Notes: generated by a model from the letters alone, not told the origin. A stretch of 64,000 nt of DNA from Sanghuangporus weigelae (GCA_033182465.1 CP137320.1:496001-560000); one strand, 5' to 3'; positions 33,758-46,051 are shown, counted from the stretch's first letter. Numbers and translations are program-made.

Positions 33758-34478
33758 AGGCATCCGGGTAGTTTCTTTCCGGACCTCGAGTACTAGAAGG
33801 ATGCCAGATGAAGAGATGCTTTCTGTAAAACGAATCTCCAAAACTTTACGTGAGTTGGAAGTTGTGATGCGTAGGCAAGATCTCCGTGGCTTTCCGCATA
33901 CTATGCGCAGAGACATCGATCTCTTTCACGCTTCATTGATTCTTTGAGTGAATAAATAGCGGCGCAGATGGCCAGGTGGCAGCCTTTAAGACCGTCGAGA
34001 TGCTTGTCCGGTCCGGGCTATTGGATTGTGCTGTGTAGTTCATTGCTCTGTACACGGTCAATTCTGCATCAGCGTGAAGACAGCAGAAACCATGATGCAG
34101 TGTGTACGAAAAGTAAAGGGCTTACGATAGCAAGGAGTGACGGATGGCATCTAGACAAGAGATACTTTGCTTAACTTGCTCCTTCGTCGGGTGCTTTGAG
34201 CGACTCGTGACCAACAGAAATTTGGGCATCTGTTTGAGGAACCATCTCCCAGTACGGATATACATAGATCTTCTACTCACTTATTTTGAGACAGAGTAGA
34301 AGATAGATCACCTTCGAAGCCGAACTATCACTATTTATGCCGATCTGAATCCGGAACCCCTCCAGTTCCTCATTAAGGCAAGAACTCCCTCGTGTTTGTC
34401 AGCTCGAGACGAATCTCTACCGATTCCGTACTCCCACTACGAATCCATATCGTAGATCGCTATTGCAATTCGAAGAAT
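33758..34478. other. intergenic between HAD genes
   Basis: 720 bp between tandem HAD genes. Includes the inverted repeat CTTCTACTC...GAGTAGAAG near 34270-34305. No gene seen. Confidence 0.5.
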
Positions 34479-35574
34479 ATGGTGTTAGAAGATGTACAGG
34501 CATTGACATTCGACGTATTTGGAACGGTCGTCGACTGGCACGGATCAGTAGTCCGTGAGTTGAAGAAGAGGGCTCTACAGTCGGACTCTGACGAGCTAAA
34601 GAAGTTTACTGACAAAGGTGATAAGAACTCATAGTACCAGATTGATCTAGATCGATGATTGAATTATTCTAGATTGGTCTGATTTTGCTGAAGAGTGGCG
34701 CCGAGGATATGCAATCAAGACGTTAGCATCTTTTCACTTGCATGTTGAATTCAATGTAGCTTATAGCTAAGACACACAGACGCGAACGATCACAGGGGGC
34801 GGAGGGGTCGCTTAACATAGATATCATGCATCGCGAGGTATGCAAAGTTGGGAGAACAGCTATATATATTAGCAAGTCCTCAATCTCGTTCAGATCCTTG
34901 ATGAAATGCTTGCAAGCGAACGCTGGTCCATGCTTAAGACGGTATGGAATGAGGAAGATCTTGCAGACATAAACACGGTATGGCACCGACTCGATGGTAA
35001 GCCGCAGTTGTTTGAGGAGAAGTGCTGAGTGATCTAGTTTGCCCTAACACAGGATGGCCCGATAGTTCCAAGGGACTCAACCTTCTGAAGAAAAAATTCA
35101 TAGTCTCCACGCTCACTAACGGAAATGTTCGACTTATGGTTGATATGGTGAGTAGCTTTACCCCCTGTCGTGCAAGGCTGTTATGAGAACTTCAACTCTG
35201 AACCGAAAAGGCAAGACATGCAAACTTACCTTGGGACCTAATACTTTCTGCCGAGCTTCTTGGTTCATTCAAACCGTACGTACACATGTTTCAATCGCCC
35301 CGTAAGGACATGATTGACTTTATGAAGAAACCCAATCGTATACCAAGGTGCACTTCACCACCTCTCCGTGAAGCCGGAACAATGTGCGATGGTAGCCGCT
35401 CACATCTATGATCTACGTGCAGCGGCCAAGCTAGGAATGCACACGATATACATCAGACGACCGACGGAAGATGCAGAATATCGAGATTCAATAAAATCAA
35501 AAGATAACGGAGGTGAAGTAGACGTGGTGGCGGATAGTTTTGAAGAGCTAGCGCAGGTGCTAGGATCAGTTTGA
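34479..35574 (+). CDS. haloacid dehalogenase-type HAD hydrolase (cytosolic paralogue)
   Basis: Paralogue of the preceding gene. The start MVLEDVQALTFDVFGTVV at 34479 places the motif I Asp at about residue 11, so there is no leader. An upstream in-frame stretch is open but adds no known sequence. Later exons give ERSQGAEGSLNIDIM, ILDEMLASERW, WPDSSKGLNLLKKKF, STLTNGNVRLMVDM, HANLPWDLILSAELLGSFKP, EQCAMVAAHIYDLRAA and the C-terminus ELAQVLGSV. All motif positions of the family are present. Introns interrupt the same places as in the first copy, supporting tandem duplication. Substrate unknown. Confidence 0.86.
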
Positions 35575-35790
35575 GTCGATTTAGCCGTGTGAGAATAGCT
35601 TTAGTGGCATATAATACATATGATCAGAAAAGATTGAAATAAAAATGCACAGGTGCCGAATTGGAGGCAAACAGAGAGGACAATAAGAAGAAAAAAAGAT
35701 GCTCGACTATTATTATGTAAATAGAATTAGTCAGCATACTTTGTCAGGTCAGGTCAACTCCCCGTAACACACATTAATATTCAGTCAGGC

Positions 35791-36590
35791 ATGCTCGCAC
35801 GTCTACAACGATCTCTGGCCTCCGTGGCTCCTCGCGTCACCCGGTATCGGTTTTCGACAACGGCACGGCGCGCCAACGATGATGAGGACATCGACACTGT
35901 TTCTCAGAACAAGATAGATGAGGCCTTGTCTTGGGAGAAGGCGGCGGAGAAGGCGGAGCAACCGACTGTATCGTCTTCAGATTTTGCTCAGCTTGTAGCA
36001 TCCACTTCTGCAACACCGTCTCCGCAACAGCCAATGTCGCCAAACGGTCTTTCCTACGCTGGTCTACCAGATCACAAAATCTTCCTCGATATTCCCCCTG
36101 CACAAGATCCTCTCATTCGCTATCTTGCTTCTTCGTTTCTACACGATGGGCGGCGACACAGTGCTGAACGACGCGCAGCTCGCGTCTTACTCCATCTACA
36201 CACCTTAACTCGTGCTGAGCCACTCCCTCTGCTTCGACAGGCGATCGAGAAGGTCATGCCAAATGTCCGAGTCACCCGTCACAAACACTCGACTAAAATC
36301 ATTGAAATCCCTGTCGCGTTGAATGAGAAGCAGCAGGTTCGCTATGCTATGAAGTGGATGTTGAAGGAGGCCGAGATTCGTGGTGGGCGTACGATAGAGG
36401 AGAGGCTTGCGAGGGAGATTTTGTTAGTTCTAAATGGCACGAGCGGCGCGTTAAAGCAAAAGGATGCGCAACACACAACCGCTATGGTCAATCGGTGAGA
36501 ATTTTCATTTTCCCATTCGTGCAACGACCTTTCAAAGCTAATCTTTTCCTTCACAGCGGGAACATTCCGGTTGGGAGAGCAGCACTCTGA
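35791..36590 (+). CDS. mitochondrial ribosomal protein uS7m
   Basis: Small-subunit mitoribosomal protein of the S7 family. The N-terminus MLARLQRSLASVAPRVTRYR is basic and hydroxylated, a typical mitochondrial presequence. A variable linker follows, then the S7 core: DPLIRYLASSFLHDGRR, LLRQAIEKVMPNVRVTRHK, IIEIPVALNEKQQVRYAMKW and EERLAREILLVLNG. The second exon adds GNIPVGRAAL and stops at 36588-36590. The intron is GT-AG after codon AAT CG. About 245 residues. Confidence 0.9.
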
Positions 36591-36724
36591 ACTTATTTGT
36601 TCTGATGGATTGTTTTTGCATTATATACACTTGAATGAAGGCATAATTTACCCGTACTTTGAGCAAACACAAAATATCTTAGGACGACACGCTAAGGTGA
36701 GGTGGCAGTTCATTATCAGTAAGA

Positions 36725-38543
36725 TTACCTCTTTTCTTCGCCGTTCATCAAGGGAAACCTTGGAGTAGTCGGGGATGGAGACGGAGAACGAGAAGTAAAA
36801 GGTGAGTGCAAGGGAGAAAGGGACGTGCTTTCACTGCGGCCACGATTCACTTCTAGTTCGTTTGAATGGCGCGTGTCCGTGAGCGGTAGTTCGATGCTTG
36901 ACGTCGACTGGTGCTTTACTGATCTGTATCCAAATCGGCCTGGAAAAGGGATCTTTGACAGCCATGATGTGTCCTTCGAGCTAGCATCTGGGATGTTAGT
37001 CATACTGTACACCATGAAGCGGATAGTAGCGAGCACATGCAAGAAGAGATGAGTAACTACAGTTCGGGATGTACAAGATACGCCACTTACGCTTGCTGAT
37101 CCTGCACATTCTTCGATGTATGATCCTCGATGCTATCGCTGACATCACTTCTAGAGCTTGCTGAGCTGGAGGCATAGGACCATCGATCTTTGCGGCTTGA
37201 CGAATCCGCGACAAGCGTCCGCTCGTCAACGGACTCAGGACGAGATTTCGGTCCTGCCTCTTTGTCAAACACGTCCTTTGCAAAGCCTTGCGTATATGGA
37301 GGCGGAGATATAGAGTCGTTCGATTCAATGACTTCAATCTTTGGTACGGGATCATCCCAATTTTGTACCGTTTTCTTTTTCTTCTTTTCTTTCCGTGATC
37401 GTTTGAGGCAGCCCCGGAGGCAACAAAATGTGATTACGAGCACGAATAATCCAGCGATGGAGGCCCCGACGATCGATGCGATTAGCCCAGAAGACAAGCC
37501 CTTCTTAGGTGTTTCTACAAGTGGAACACTTGCTCCGATCGTATAGTTCACGCACGATAGGAACGTCATGTTTAGACCAGAGGGAAGGAGAGTGTCTGCC
37601 ATCTCAACAGGCTTCGAGCTGTTCGACGCGGGCGCATTAGCGGGAAGAGTCGCAGTATTGTTGTATCCATCGAGTGATAACGCAAAGGATGATGCGCGGT
37701 AATACTGGACGACTTGCTCTGGTAACGGCCACACTGTATTTGACGGCGTAAAACTGGAAAGTACTGATGAAGAATTAACCACGGAGCAATTCGCCACCAG
37801 AGCATCGAAGACTGCAACAACTGACGAGTTGTCACCAACGAGCCGGTAGGTGACACTGCTTGTATTGTATGATGGTTTGACGAGAGCGGTGACGAGATTT
37901 CCTCCAGGTCTGTCGGCGGCATTGAGATACTGAAATGATATAGGAATGAGCGAAATGAAAGAAGAAAAAAGTCAATCAAGGCCGTCCTGACCTCATCTCC
38001 TCCGTAATAATTGTGAGAGCATGGAACTGGGTAGAAGTAGTAGGGAAATGGCCTATTATCGACGTAGTACCCGTAGCCGCCGTAGGGATACCCGCTCCCG
38101 AAATGAGAAGTACCATATATAGTGTTCTGAAGACAAAGGGGGTGAAAAGTGCATGGAAAGGACAATCAGCAGTCATCAACAGCAAGGGGGAATGCCCTCT
38201 TACACGATCTCCCCCGCCTGCCTCGCGGCCGCTGAAAGACGAGCTTGATGGAAGTTTGATGCGTTTTCCTCCACCTGACGAATATGGGTAACCCGAAGAA
38301 CCAGAGCCTGTAACAGTAAACGACTTCGAGCCACGCGATTTCACGAAGGCATCGGAAGCGCCTTTTTTCTTCGCTATAGAAGATGCGCTGGAGCCACCCT
38401 TTGAGCCTGATTTTCCTCCCTTCCCGCTTCCACCTCCTTTCCCTCCGCCGCCCTTGCGACGAAAGAGGTGATTATAGTGATTGAGTTCATCTGTGAGGAC
38501 GCTACTCGATTCCGAAGGCGAAGATTTAGATGTGAGCATCATA
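36725..38543 (-). CDS. single-pass membrane protein, Gly/Lys-rich family (paralogue 1, long tail)
   Basis: Family not recognised. The start is MMLTSKSSPSESSS at 38543. The N-terminal part is basic and Gly-rich (HLFRRKGGGGKGGGSGKGGK), then comes a conserved SGREAGGG. The next exon has YGTSHFGSGYPYGGYG and RPFPYYFYPVP. A conserved ~150-residue domain carries WPLPEQVVQYYRASSFALSL, two or more Cys (VANCS, SCVNYTIGASVPL) and NxS/T sites. One membrane span (IASIVGASIAGLFVLVITFC) precedes a basic stop-transfer. The cytosolic tail is long and Ser-rich. A GTAAGT at the apparent stop (37090) and an acceptor near 37003 add a last exon (MTNIPDASSKDT ... MNGEEKR) ending at 36725. Confidence 0.75.
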
Positions 38544-39565
38544 GAAGCGGTTGATCTGCAGTGTAAGAGCAAGTTTAGCAAGGGAGCGAAGTCCGGAGGT
38601 ATCTTATACACTCACGCCTCACAAACGTTTGTGGTAGGGCCTTGACTCGATAAGCGCTCTTGTGTTAAGATAAAAGAAAATCCAAAATGTGCTGTGTCAG
38701 GGCCCGATTTGTGGCCGAGAGACCACAAGACAATTCCTTCACAGGATCAAGGAAGTGAGATGTATCTGTCTCAATACTCGAGTACAACAGCCAATGAGAA
38801 AGGACGAGGGCGGTGTTTCGGTAGACTCGGTAGAATTACAAGTATCGAAAAGGCAGCTTGATACGGATTCTTGCTAAGGCGACTTGACGATGCTTTGATC
38901 CTTACGCCCTGTGGCGACCCCTAAGCGTCGAGTAACAGTGGAAACAGTGATTCAACAGACCCTTTTGGGTAAACAGTCCAAGTTTGTGTGAGTCAACGAG
39001 AAGCGCTTTGCGAGGGTTGAGGACACATGCAGGTTGGAACACAACCTTGATGACGATACAAATCATCAATACTGATATGAACCTAATCCTACGATTATTC
39101 CATTTATAGAGTTGGCCCCAGTTTAGCGCTCGCCGCTCGCCAAGGAATTTAAAGCGGTGTCAGATTCATATTCTTCAAGTTAACTATTGACGAGAATCAA
39201 TCGGAAGTTGACTGGCGATCAACAAAAAAAACGAAGAAAAGGAATCTACTGCACTACTGCTATTTTGGGATAAGTATCGCTCAGACGAGTTACCCGAAAT
39301 GGTAAGCCGATCTCTCGGTCCGCCGGCCCGTCGGCCTGCACATACAAGAGACTCATCCCTAAGCCTATAAGAGAAGTTTTGCTTTAGAAAAAATAAAGTG
39401 AAAAGTCCATTTGTTCTCCATATATTCATATGATCCATAACAACAGAATAGAATGTCCCGGAAAGCATAATTTTAAGGAAACAACGGAGAAAGAGCAGCA
39501 GAAGGGTATGGGGAAGTGAGAGCTCTCTGGGGATACCGCTGGGATAGGGAGATCACTGGACATTA
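38544..39565. other. intergenic between membrane-protein paralogues
   Basis: About 1 kb without a supported gene. Short frames only. No transposon ends or repeats recognised. Confidence 0.5.
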
Positions 39566-40697
39566 CTAGTAACGATACTGTAATTTCCTGTACTTTGATC
39601 TTGGACGAGAACAGACCCAGAGAATTGCTACAATGAGAATTGCCATGCCACTACCACCTCCGATTGCAATTCCTGCGATGGCTTTGCTTGAAAGCCCTTT
39701 CCCGGACTCAACATCTGCAAGCGGAACGCTTGCTCCAATAGTAGAGTTGATACACTCTAAAAGGGTCATGTTTAGCCCAGAAGGAAACGGAGCGTCAGGG
39801 AACTGGGAAAGCAAAGAATCGTTCGACGCTGGTGCTGCATTTACTGGCAGGGTGGCAGTATTGTTGTAGCCGTCCAAAGAAAGAGCGAATGACGAGGCTC
39901 GGTAGTATTGCAATATTTGCTCTGGCAATGGCCACGCACTAGGTGCAGGGGAAAAGGCGGTTATCGTTGATGACAAGTTGGCAATGGAGCAGTTTGCCAC
40001 AAGTGCATCGAAGACCCTAGTTACCGAGGAATTGTCTCCAACAAGGCGAAATGTGACGTTATTTTGGTCATCATACGGCTGGACGAGAGCAGTGACAAGA
40101 GTTCCTCCTGGTCTTTTGTCGTCGTCCATGTCCAGGTACTACGAAGAGAAGATAAGGAATTAGTAGAAGTTGTAACAGAGAGCGGACTCTGCCAGACCTC
40201 GTCACCACCATGAAAGCCACGAGACACTGGGACGGGGACAAAGAAGAAAGGAAACGGCCTCGAGCTGACGAATGATCCATAGTTCCCATAGGGATATCCA
40301 CTTCCAAAACGCGATGTGCCATAGACCTCGGCCTGTACAACAATAGGGAATCAGAGTAATGTCAATTAGCGGTTAAGAGGTACTGTGGAGTGGTCACCCT
40401 TGTTGCTCCCCCGGCTTCACGACCGCTGAATGTAGAATTTGAATCAAGGACAGAGCGCTTTCCTCCTCCACTAGCATATGCCATGAATGACAAGCTAGTT
40501 CCGGGTACGGTGAAAGGCTCAGTGCTACCGGAGTTCAAGAATTTATCGGGAGCGCCATGCTCCTCTGCCACTTTTTCACCTCGAGAGCTAGCCTTTGAGA
40601 CCGCTTTTCCGAGATTGGCTTTACGACGGAAGAGACGTCTTCGATCCTCTGAGTGCACGGAGACAGAATCTAAGGATGAAAAGTCCAGTATGGGCAT
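39566..40697 (-). CDS. single-pass membrane protein, Gly/Lys-rich family (paralogue 2)
   Basis: Start MPILDFSSLDSVSVHS at 40697. It has the same order as its neighbours: LFRRKANLGKAVSK (basic but with few Gly), FSGREAGGATR, then YGTSRFGSGYPYGNYGSF and RPFPFFFVPVPVSRGFHGG. The conserved domain has WPLPEQILQYYRASSFALSL, VANCS and LLECINSTIGASVPL. A Gly/Ala-rich span (AIAGIAIGGGSGMAILIVAI) follows. The tail is very short and basic (SRPRSKYRKLQYRY). No N-terminal signal peptide is visible, so topology is unclear. Introns lie after GREAGGATR and after GGDE, as in the paralogues. Confidence 0.78.
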
Positions 40698-42137
40698 CTT
40701 GAATGGAGTTCAAGTTCTGAAGGCAGTTAGATGAAAGCACAGGGACCTATTTAGACTGCATTAGGGGATGCATCAATTTATAGCCTTCTGGGACCGCACA
40801 GACGTGGCACCCGAACGACGTGGGCTTAGCCACCGTTGAGATGCGCTGTATGGTGCACGTTGGCCAAACGAGAAGAAGCAAATGTGGCCCGAGAAAGCAC
40901 CTTTTCCCAACAGGCGGTGCTATGGTAAATGACTATAGTGCAATTATGATGATATCGGGTCATCCTTCAGAGCGGATAGCAGAGGTTAGTTGTTTACATA
41001 AGTTGACTGGGGAAAAGAAATAATAGTGAACGAGCACCAAAGTGTCCTTATTGTCAACTTATCGGATTGGCGTTTCAGAATAAAGTACACAATGACTCGT
41101 ATGCATGTTCTAGCGGCAGTTGTGTAATAAACAAAGATAGGCTGGAGAAAGGTGAGTACGCCGATCCCCGCGGCTATTTCCGAGTAAACTGCCGGATTTA
41201 GGCAGGAGGTTTGAGGCCACAGCGAAACGACCTGATCTTTCGCCTAAACTTAAAGGCCTTAAAGCATGTGGTGTTGCTGGCCCATTTCTGAACGCGGCTA
41301 TCTTCAAAACAGTGCCACGGCCAACGTCCTCGTCCTCTTTAGGGGGCCTCCTATCAACTCCCTCTTATTGTGGATTAAGGAGCGCATCGGAACTGCATCG
41401 CCCCACCGCTCCTGGTTTGCGACCGACGCGTTGCTATGCATTTGAATGCATATGCACACCATATGCACAGGGGATGTGCACGGCGTGAATACAGTACCCT
41501 TTATTCTGGGTTATTTAGCACTGCCTCCATGATCTTGAGTTCCAACGTGGTTAGTGCTTGATGTGTGAACTACCTAACAAGGAGAGAAAGAGGTGACCAG
41601 TTGGTCGAGAGGTTTCCAGAAATGATCTTGAATCTTGCGTGTTATGGCACGTTGATAATGCTTGTGAGTGACTAGCAGTTCCTTTCCATTCCTTCTGCGT
41701 ATTGGTAAGATGCAGACCAGTCCTTCTTCAACGGATCGAATAACTACTTAATATCGCGGTCACAGCAATCGACAGACAACAATGCTTCTGAATGTGATAA
41801 TCACGGAATAAAAAATAATGTGTATCCTAGTTCGCACCGAAAGTGATCTTCCCTCAGAATGGCAGGCCCATCTTGCCCCTCGTCCATAATGCTTTCGTGG
41901 GTATAATCAAGAGTTGTGTGGACATCGATAAAGATGGGCATGGGTGCGATAAGAATGACAACAAGGATGGAGAGCATAGCAAATTGCATGAGAAAGCTGT
42001 TGGATGACTGTAGGATCCATTGAGGACAAACCGCCAGTACATAGGCAATATTAATGTCGAAAAGGAGGTACGATAGGATGTGTTGACTAATGACTGCTCC
42101 AAGACACATTGACTGGCGACAATCAGGATGACGACGT
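40698..42137. other. intergenic between membrane-protein paralogues
   Basis: 1.4 kb. Two overlapping minus-strand frames near 41800-42110 contain hydrophobic runs but no homology. Repeated ATGCATATGCACA-like words lie near 41440-41470. No gene supported. Confidence 0.45.
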
Positions 42138-43331
42138 TTAGCGAGTATTCATCATCCCGAAACGATTATACATGGTCTTCTCATGCCTCGAGGGTTTCTT
42201 GCTCTTCATCTTCGAGCAACAGCAAGAAACAAGACACCAAAGTAAGACAGCACCTGCTACACTCCCGAATACAATTCCAACAATCGCAGCGCTGGAAAAC
42301 TTGCTCCCGGGATTGACATCGGCGAGTGGGACGCTCGCACCAATGGTTGTATTAATACACTGCAGGAGGGTCGTGTTCAACCCAGGAGGAAGCGATGTAT
42401 CCGGTATTTGGGGAAGAGAAGAATCATTCGACGCCGGAGCATTTGCAAGAAGGGTGGCCGTGTTATTGTAGTTATCCAGCGATAATGCAAACGATGAAGC
42501 ACGATAATACTGTACTACCTGCTCAGGTAGTGGCCATGTAGTAACCGAGGGAGAAAACGGAGTTATCGCAGAGGATGAATTGGCAGCGGAGCAGTTTGCA
42601 ACGAGAGCATCAAAGACAGTGGTCACCGAAGAATTGTCTCCGACGAGACGGAACGTAGCGCTACTTGAGTTGTAAGATGGATGGACAATAGCGATAACAA
42701 GATGCCCTCCTGGTCTTAGTGTCTCATTCATGTTAAGATACTAAAAGAGATAAAGAAGTATTAGCAGGAAAAGAGGAGAGAACGCGTCTGGAGTCAGACC
42801 TCATCACCGCCATAATAGCCATGAGAAACCGGCACAGGAACGAAAACGTAAGGAAACGGTCTGGAGCTGACAAACGATCCATAGCCGCCATAGGGATATC
42901 CACTTCCGAAGTGAGATGTGCCATAGATAGAGCTCTGGAAAATAATGGAAAATCAGATCCAATAGTAACAGATAAAAGAATGAAGCCCATACCCTGGACC
43001 CTCCTCCAGCCTGTCGGCCGATGAAATCAGAATCCGACTTAAGAACAGTGGGTTTTCCTCCGCCATTCGCATACGCCATAAATCGCGAATTAATTCCAGG
43101 TATATTGAAGGGCTGCGAGCTCCGGGAATTCAGAAATGCTTTGGATGCCCCATGCTTTTTCGCTACGTCGGAAGCACGGGCACTACCCCTCGAGCTCGAA
43201 CTTCCACCCTTACCTCCTCCTTTCCCGCCACCATGTCCTCCGCCTCCGCCACCTTTACGACGAAATAGGCGATGCTGGTCATCTGAAGACATGGAAGAGG
43301 GCGATGAAGATAATTTTGGCACGAGCATCAT
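42138..43331 (-). CDS. single-pass membrane protein, Gly/Lys-rich family (paralogue 3)
   Basis: Start MMLVPKLSSSPSSMSS at 43331. The basic Gly block is LFRRKGGGGGGHGGGKGG, then SSSRGSARASDVAKKHGA, FIGRQAGGGSR and YGTSHFGSGYPYGGYGSF with RPFPYVFVPVPVSHGYYGG. The conserved domain reads WPLPEQVVQYYRASSFALSL, VANCS, LLQCINTTIGASVPL. The span FSSAAIVGIVFGSVAGAVLL runs into CCCSK and a short basic tail ending FGMMNTR. It is the closest relative of paralogue 1 in the Gly block and of paralogue 2 in tail length. Function unknown; expression at a membrane with the Cys domain on one side is inferred. Confidence 0.78.
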
Positions 43332-44268
43332 GGTTCAACTCTGGAGCTTGAGGGGTAGCGAGAGTTCGCGTGGCGAGGAGATTAGATCACACGAGGAGGA
43401 AGAGGATTAATTTATAGACTTGTGGATCCGGGTGGCCGAGAATTCGTGGCCTGGGTATCAGAACATAGCAAATACCGTAGTGCGCGCATTGGCCAGTGAC
43501 GAATCTAAGCAACCGTGGCCTCTTAAGAGCAAGTAGTTCTGAGGCCTAGTATATTAGAAGACGTGGAGGAACGACGGCGTATATGAGCGTTTCGAAAGGC
43601 TGTAAGGAGCAATCAGAAGTGAAGTTCAGTCTTTTTCTGATGCACACGAGTTGAGATGAGTCGAAAAAGGAGCAGATATGAAACCCACTTACAAATAAAA
43701 TATTGAGCTCTCGCCACTAAATGATCAGAAGATTGCAATTCTACACCCGAGTGGGCATGCTGAGTTCGCATATTGGATTTTTTTTTTCATCATAGTGGTC
43801 AGGGTAATTAGAGTGGTCAGGGTAATTAGAGTGACTCCTTCACATCTTATGAACACAGGAGTAAAACTGGAATTCGATCTTACCTAGTCAAGTTGCGGTG
43901 ATGGCCGAAAGTGATGGTTATATAAATACATAAGAGGCTACGGATCGGAATTTCTACGACAACGAATTAGAGCTGCTCCATATATGTCTGCTTGCTACTC
44001 GTCCGGTCTGCGTACCTTATATTGTGCAGATACGATTTATAACATGGAGTGCCGTGGGCGATCTTAGATGCGAGGCGGTGGAGGTGCATTGGTAGCTGCA
44101 TCGCCTTGTATGTACGCCTTTCTAGACTAGAAGAAAGGCGGTATCATGCATAGATCAGCATCGACACATTACTTAAAGGACTGAACCTCATGAAAAGCAT
44201 AGCCTCTTCGATGCGTCTTTGCCACCGACCACCCTTGCACTCAGAACCGGCTCTTAAGCATCCATAAT
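43332..44268. other. intergenic
   Basis: No gene seen. Contains a perfect 18-bp tandem duplication at 43794-43829 and a T9 run near 43780. Confidence 0.5.
43794..43829. repeat. 18-bp unit repeated twice in tandem
   Basis: AGTGGTCAGGGTAATTAG occurs twice without a gap, followed by a partial AGTG. Non-coding. Confidence 0.9.
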
Positions 44269-46051
44269 CTATTTGACATCTTTGGGCGAAACTAGGTCAC
44301 CAATGAAAGGACCTCGCCCTTCGGCTTTAACGTCCATTACTTTCCACATTCCGCATCCCTTGCCTTCGTTTTGGGCACCAGAATAACAGTTCCACCAATA
44401 CTTGATCTGAGGTCTGTCGTCCACTTCGAGGCCCTTCCTGCGACGCTTCCCCTCTGGACATTCTTTATTGTCCTGCGGATCATTTCGTGAGGTGTCTTGG
44501 TGACCTACGCGCTTCTTCATATCAGGACGCAAAACACAAGGCACCCCGCATTTACATCGCGGAATTGTTGAAGGGGCAAAGTCAGGACGATAGAAACGGA
44601 AAGTAATGTTGATGCGACAATTCGAACTAGGTATCTCCCTGGTGGATGAGTTGATAGAGGAAGTGCCTGGAGCCGATCTTCGAGGGAAAGGAGGTCTGAA
44701 GACGTCAATCACCGGCTGTGAAGGAACGCAGTGCTTGAAACGCTCCTGTGTTGATGCATGCATTATGACGAGCTATGGAGATACATTCGGAAACGCATCA
44801 AGAGCAATCCTTTTGCATGAATAAGAGCACACCAATATAAATACACTTACAGAGTTATGTGGAAGAGGAATATTAAATGTCTGTGCCTGACGTTCACTAA
44901 CCTCTGAAGTTGGGATGACTTCACGAAGCCTAAATAGTCTGGTTGTACCTATGGTCCTATTACCAAGGAATGCTAGGCGCCATTGAATTTGCACGCACCA
45001 AGGCTCAGAGAAGCTATAGTAGGATAAGGACCCAGATACGTCAGTTGATCCGAGTGAAAACCAACGGTTTCCTTGGCGCCTTCATAACAGTTTGCAGCTG
45101 CGACATTAGCGCGCCACATATATCCGTCAGAACCGGAGCTGCCTCCCCATTCCAGAGGAAAGCGAACCCGTTTCTTAAGCTCATCGTTCACCATCATCTC
45201 GACATACTTGCATGCCTCCTCCATTTCTTCGGGAAAAGGGCTTGGTGGACCAGTTTTCCGACCATTGTACCTGATGAAGATTGAACACTAATGTATACAT
45301 ACATGAGAAATTGAACAAACCAATATTGTGCTGCCTCCCTCCATGTCTCTCCTGGATCACCCTCCACACCGAATCCCTCTAGTCGAGTGAAGAAGGATGT
45401 GCGATGGGGCGACTCGACAAGTCGATCGAAAAGCCACCATTTATTGCGGGACCAGTCCTGCGCCGCATCGAGCATGGTATAGAACAATTCACATGCGAGT
45501 TCAGGAGGAAGAATAGAATAATGAAGTGTACACGGCGTATTTTCGGCAACCATCGACGGATTTGCGAGTATTAACGGTGGGTTCCGATGTACGTTGATCT
45601 TCTCAGTTGGAGGAGCTCGTAAGATAGACATGAGGTTGACTGGCCTAACACTCTCGGAGATATCGCCAGAACGCGGCTTCAAGGACCTTTCTTCATTCGA
45701 CTTTCCTTTCTCTTCTTGTGATCGCGCCGGCTTGCTAGGTGACTTTATCCTCCCGTGGCTTGAAGATCCGTCTGAGTCTTCAGGACGAGCTGGTCCGGTT
45801 ACACGTTTTACATCTGGAGAGTTTGAAGCAGATCTTAACCATCCTTCAAGGCCAGAGTCAACTCGTTTCCGCTTCTTTGAGTCAGTTCGTGTCTGTTGAG
45901 TATATCTTGAAGCGAGCAGAAATCGCGCTGCGGCTTCTACATCTCCGTCACAATCAACGAGTGCATTCAGCAGATCAAGTTGCCTCGGTACATCCGGTTC
46001 CAAGAGGCTGGCCAGGGAAGCCAGCAAGACTTCAGTGTCTTCAGAAGGCAT
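44269..46051 (-). CDS. AlkB-like 2OG-Fe(II) dioxygenase with CUE-like and GRF domains
   Basis: Start MPSEDTEVLLASLASLLE at 46051. Residues ~15-50 (PRQLDLLNALVDCDGDVEAA) look like a CUE/UBA ubiquitin-binding helix bundle. A disordered charged linker follows. The dioxygenase core has ACELFYTMLDAAQDW, WGGSSGSDGYMWRANVAAAN, the iron ligands in GFHSDQLTYLG (HxD) and the distal His in LVIMHASTQERFKHCVP. The RINITFR segment carries the Arg pair typical of AlkB. The C-terminus has a GRF-type zinc finger (CKCGVPC ... WWNCYSGAQNEGKGCGMW). Family knowledge: AlkB proteins demethylate nucleic acids, and GRF fingers bind single-stranded DNA. Repair of alkylated DNA is likely. TGACGCGA lies on this strand about 60 bp upstream (46111-46118). 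Confidence 0.88.

Noticed and set aside
41801-42109. 102-codon hydrophobic minus-strand frame downstream of membrane paralogue 3
   Set aside because: Two overlapping frames share the region, with no conserved motif or splice link to paralogue 3.
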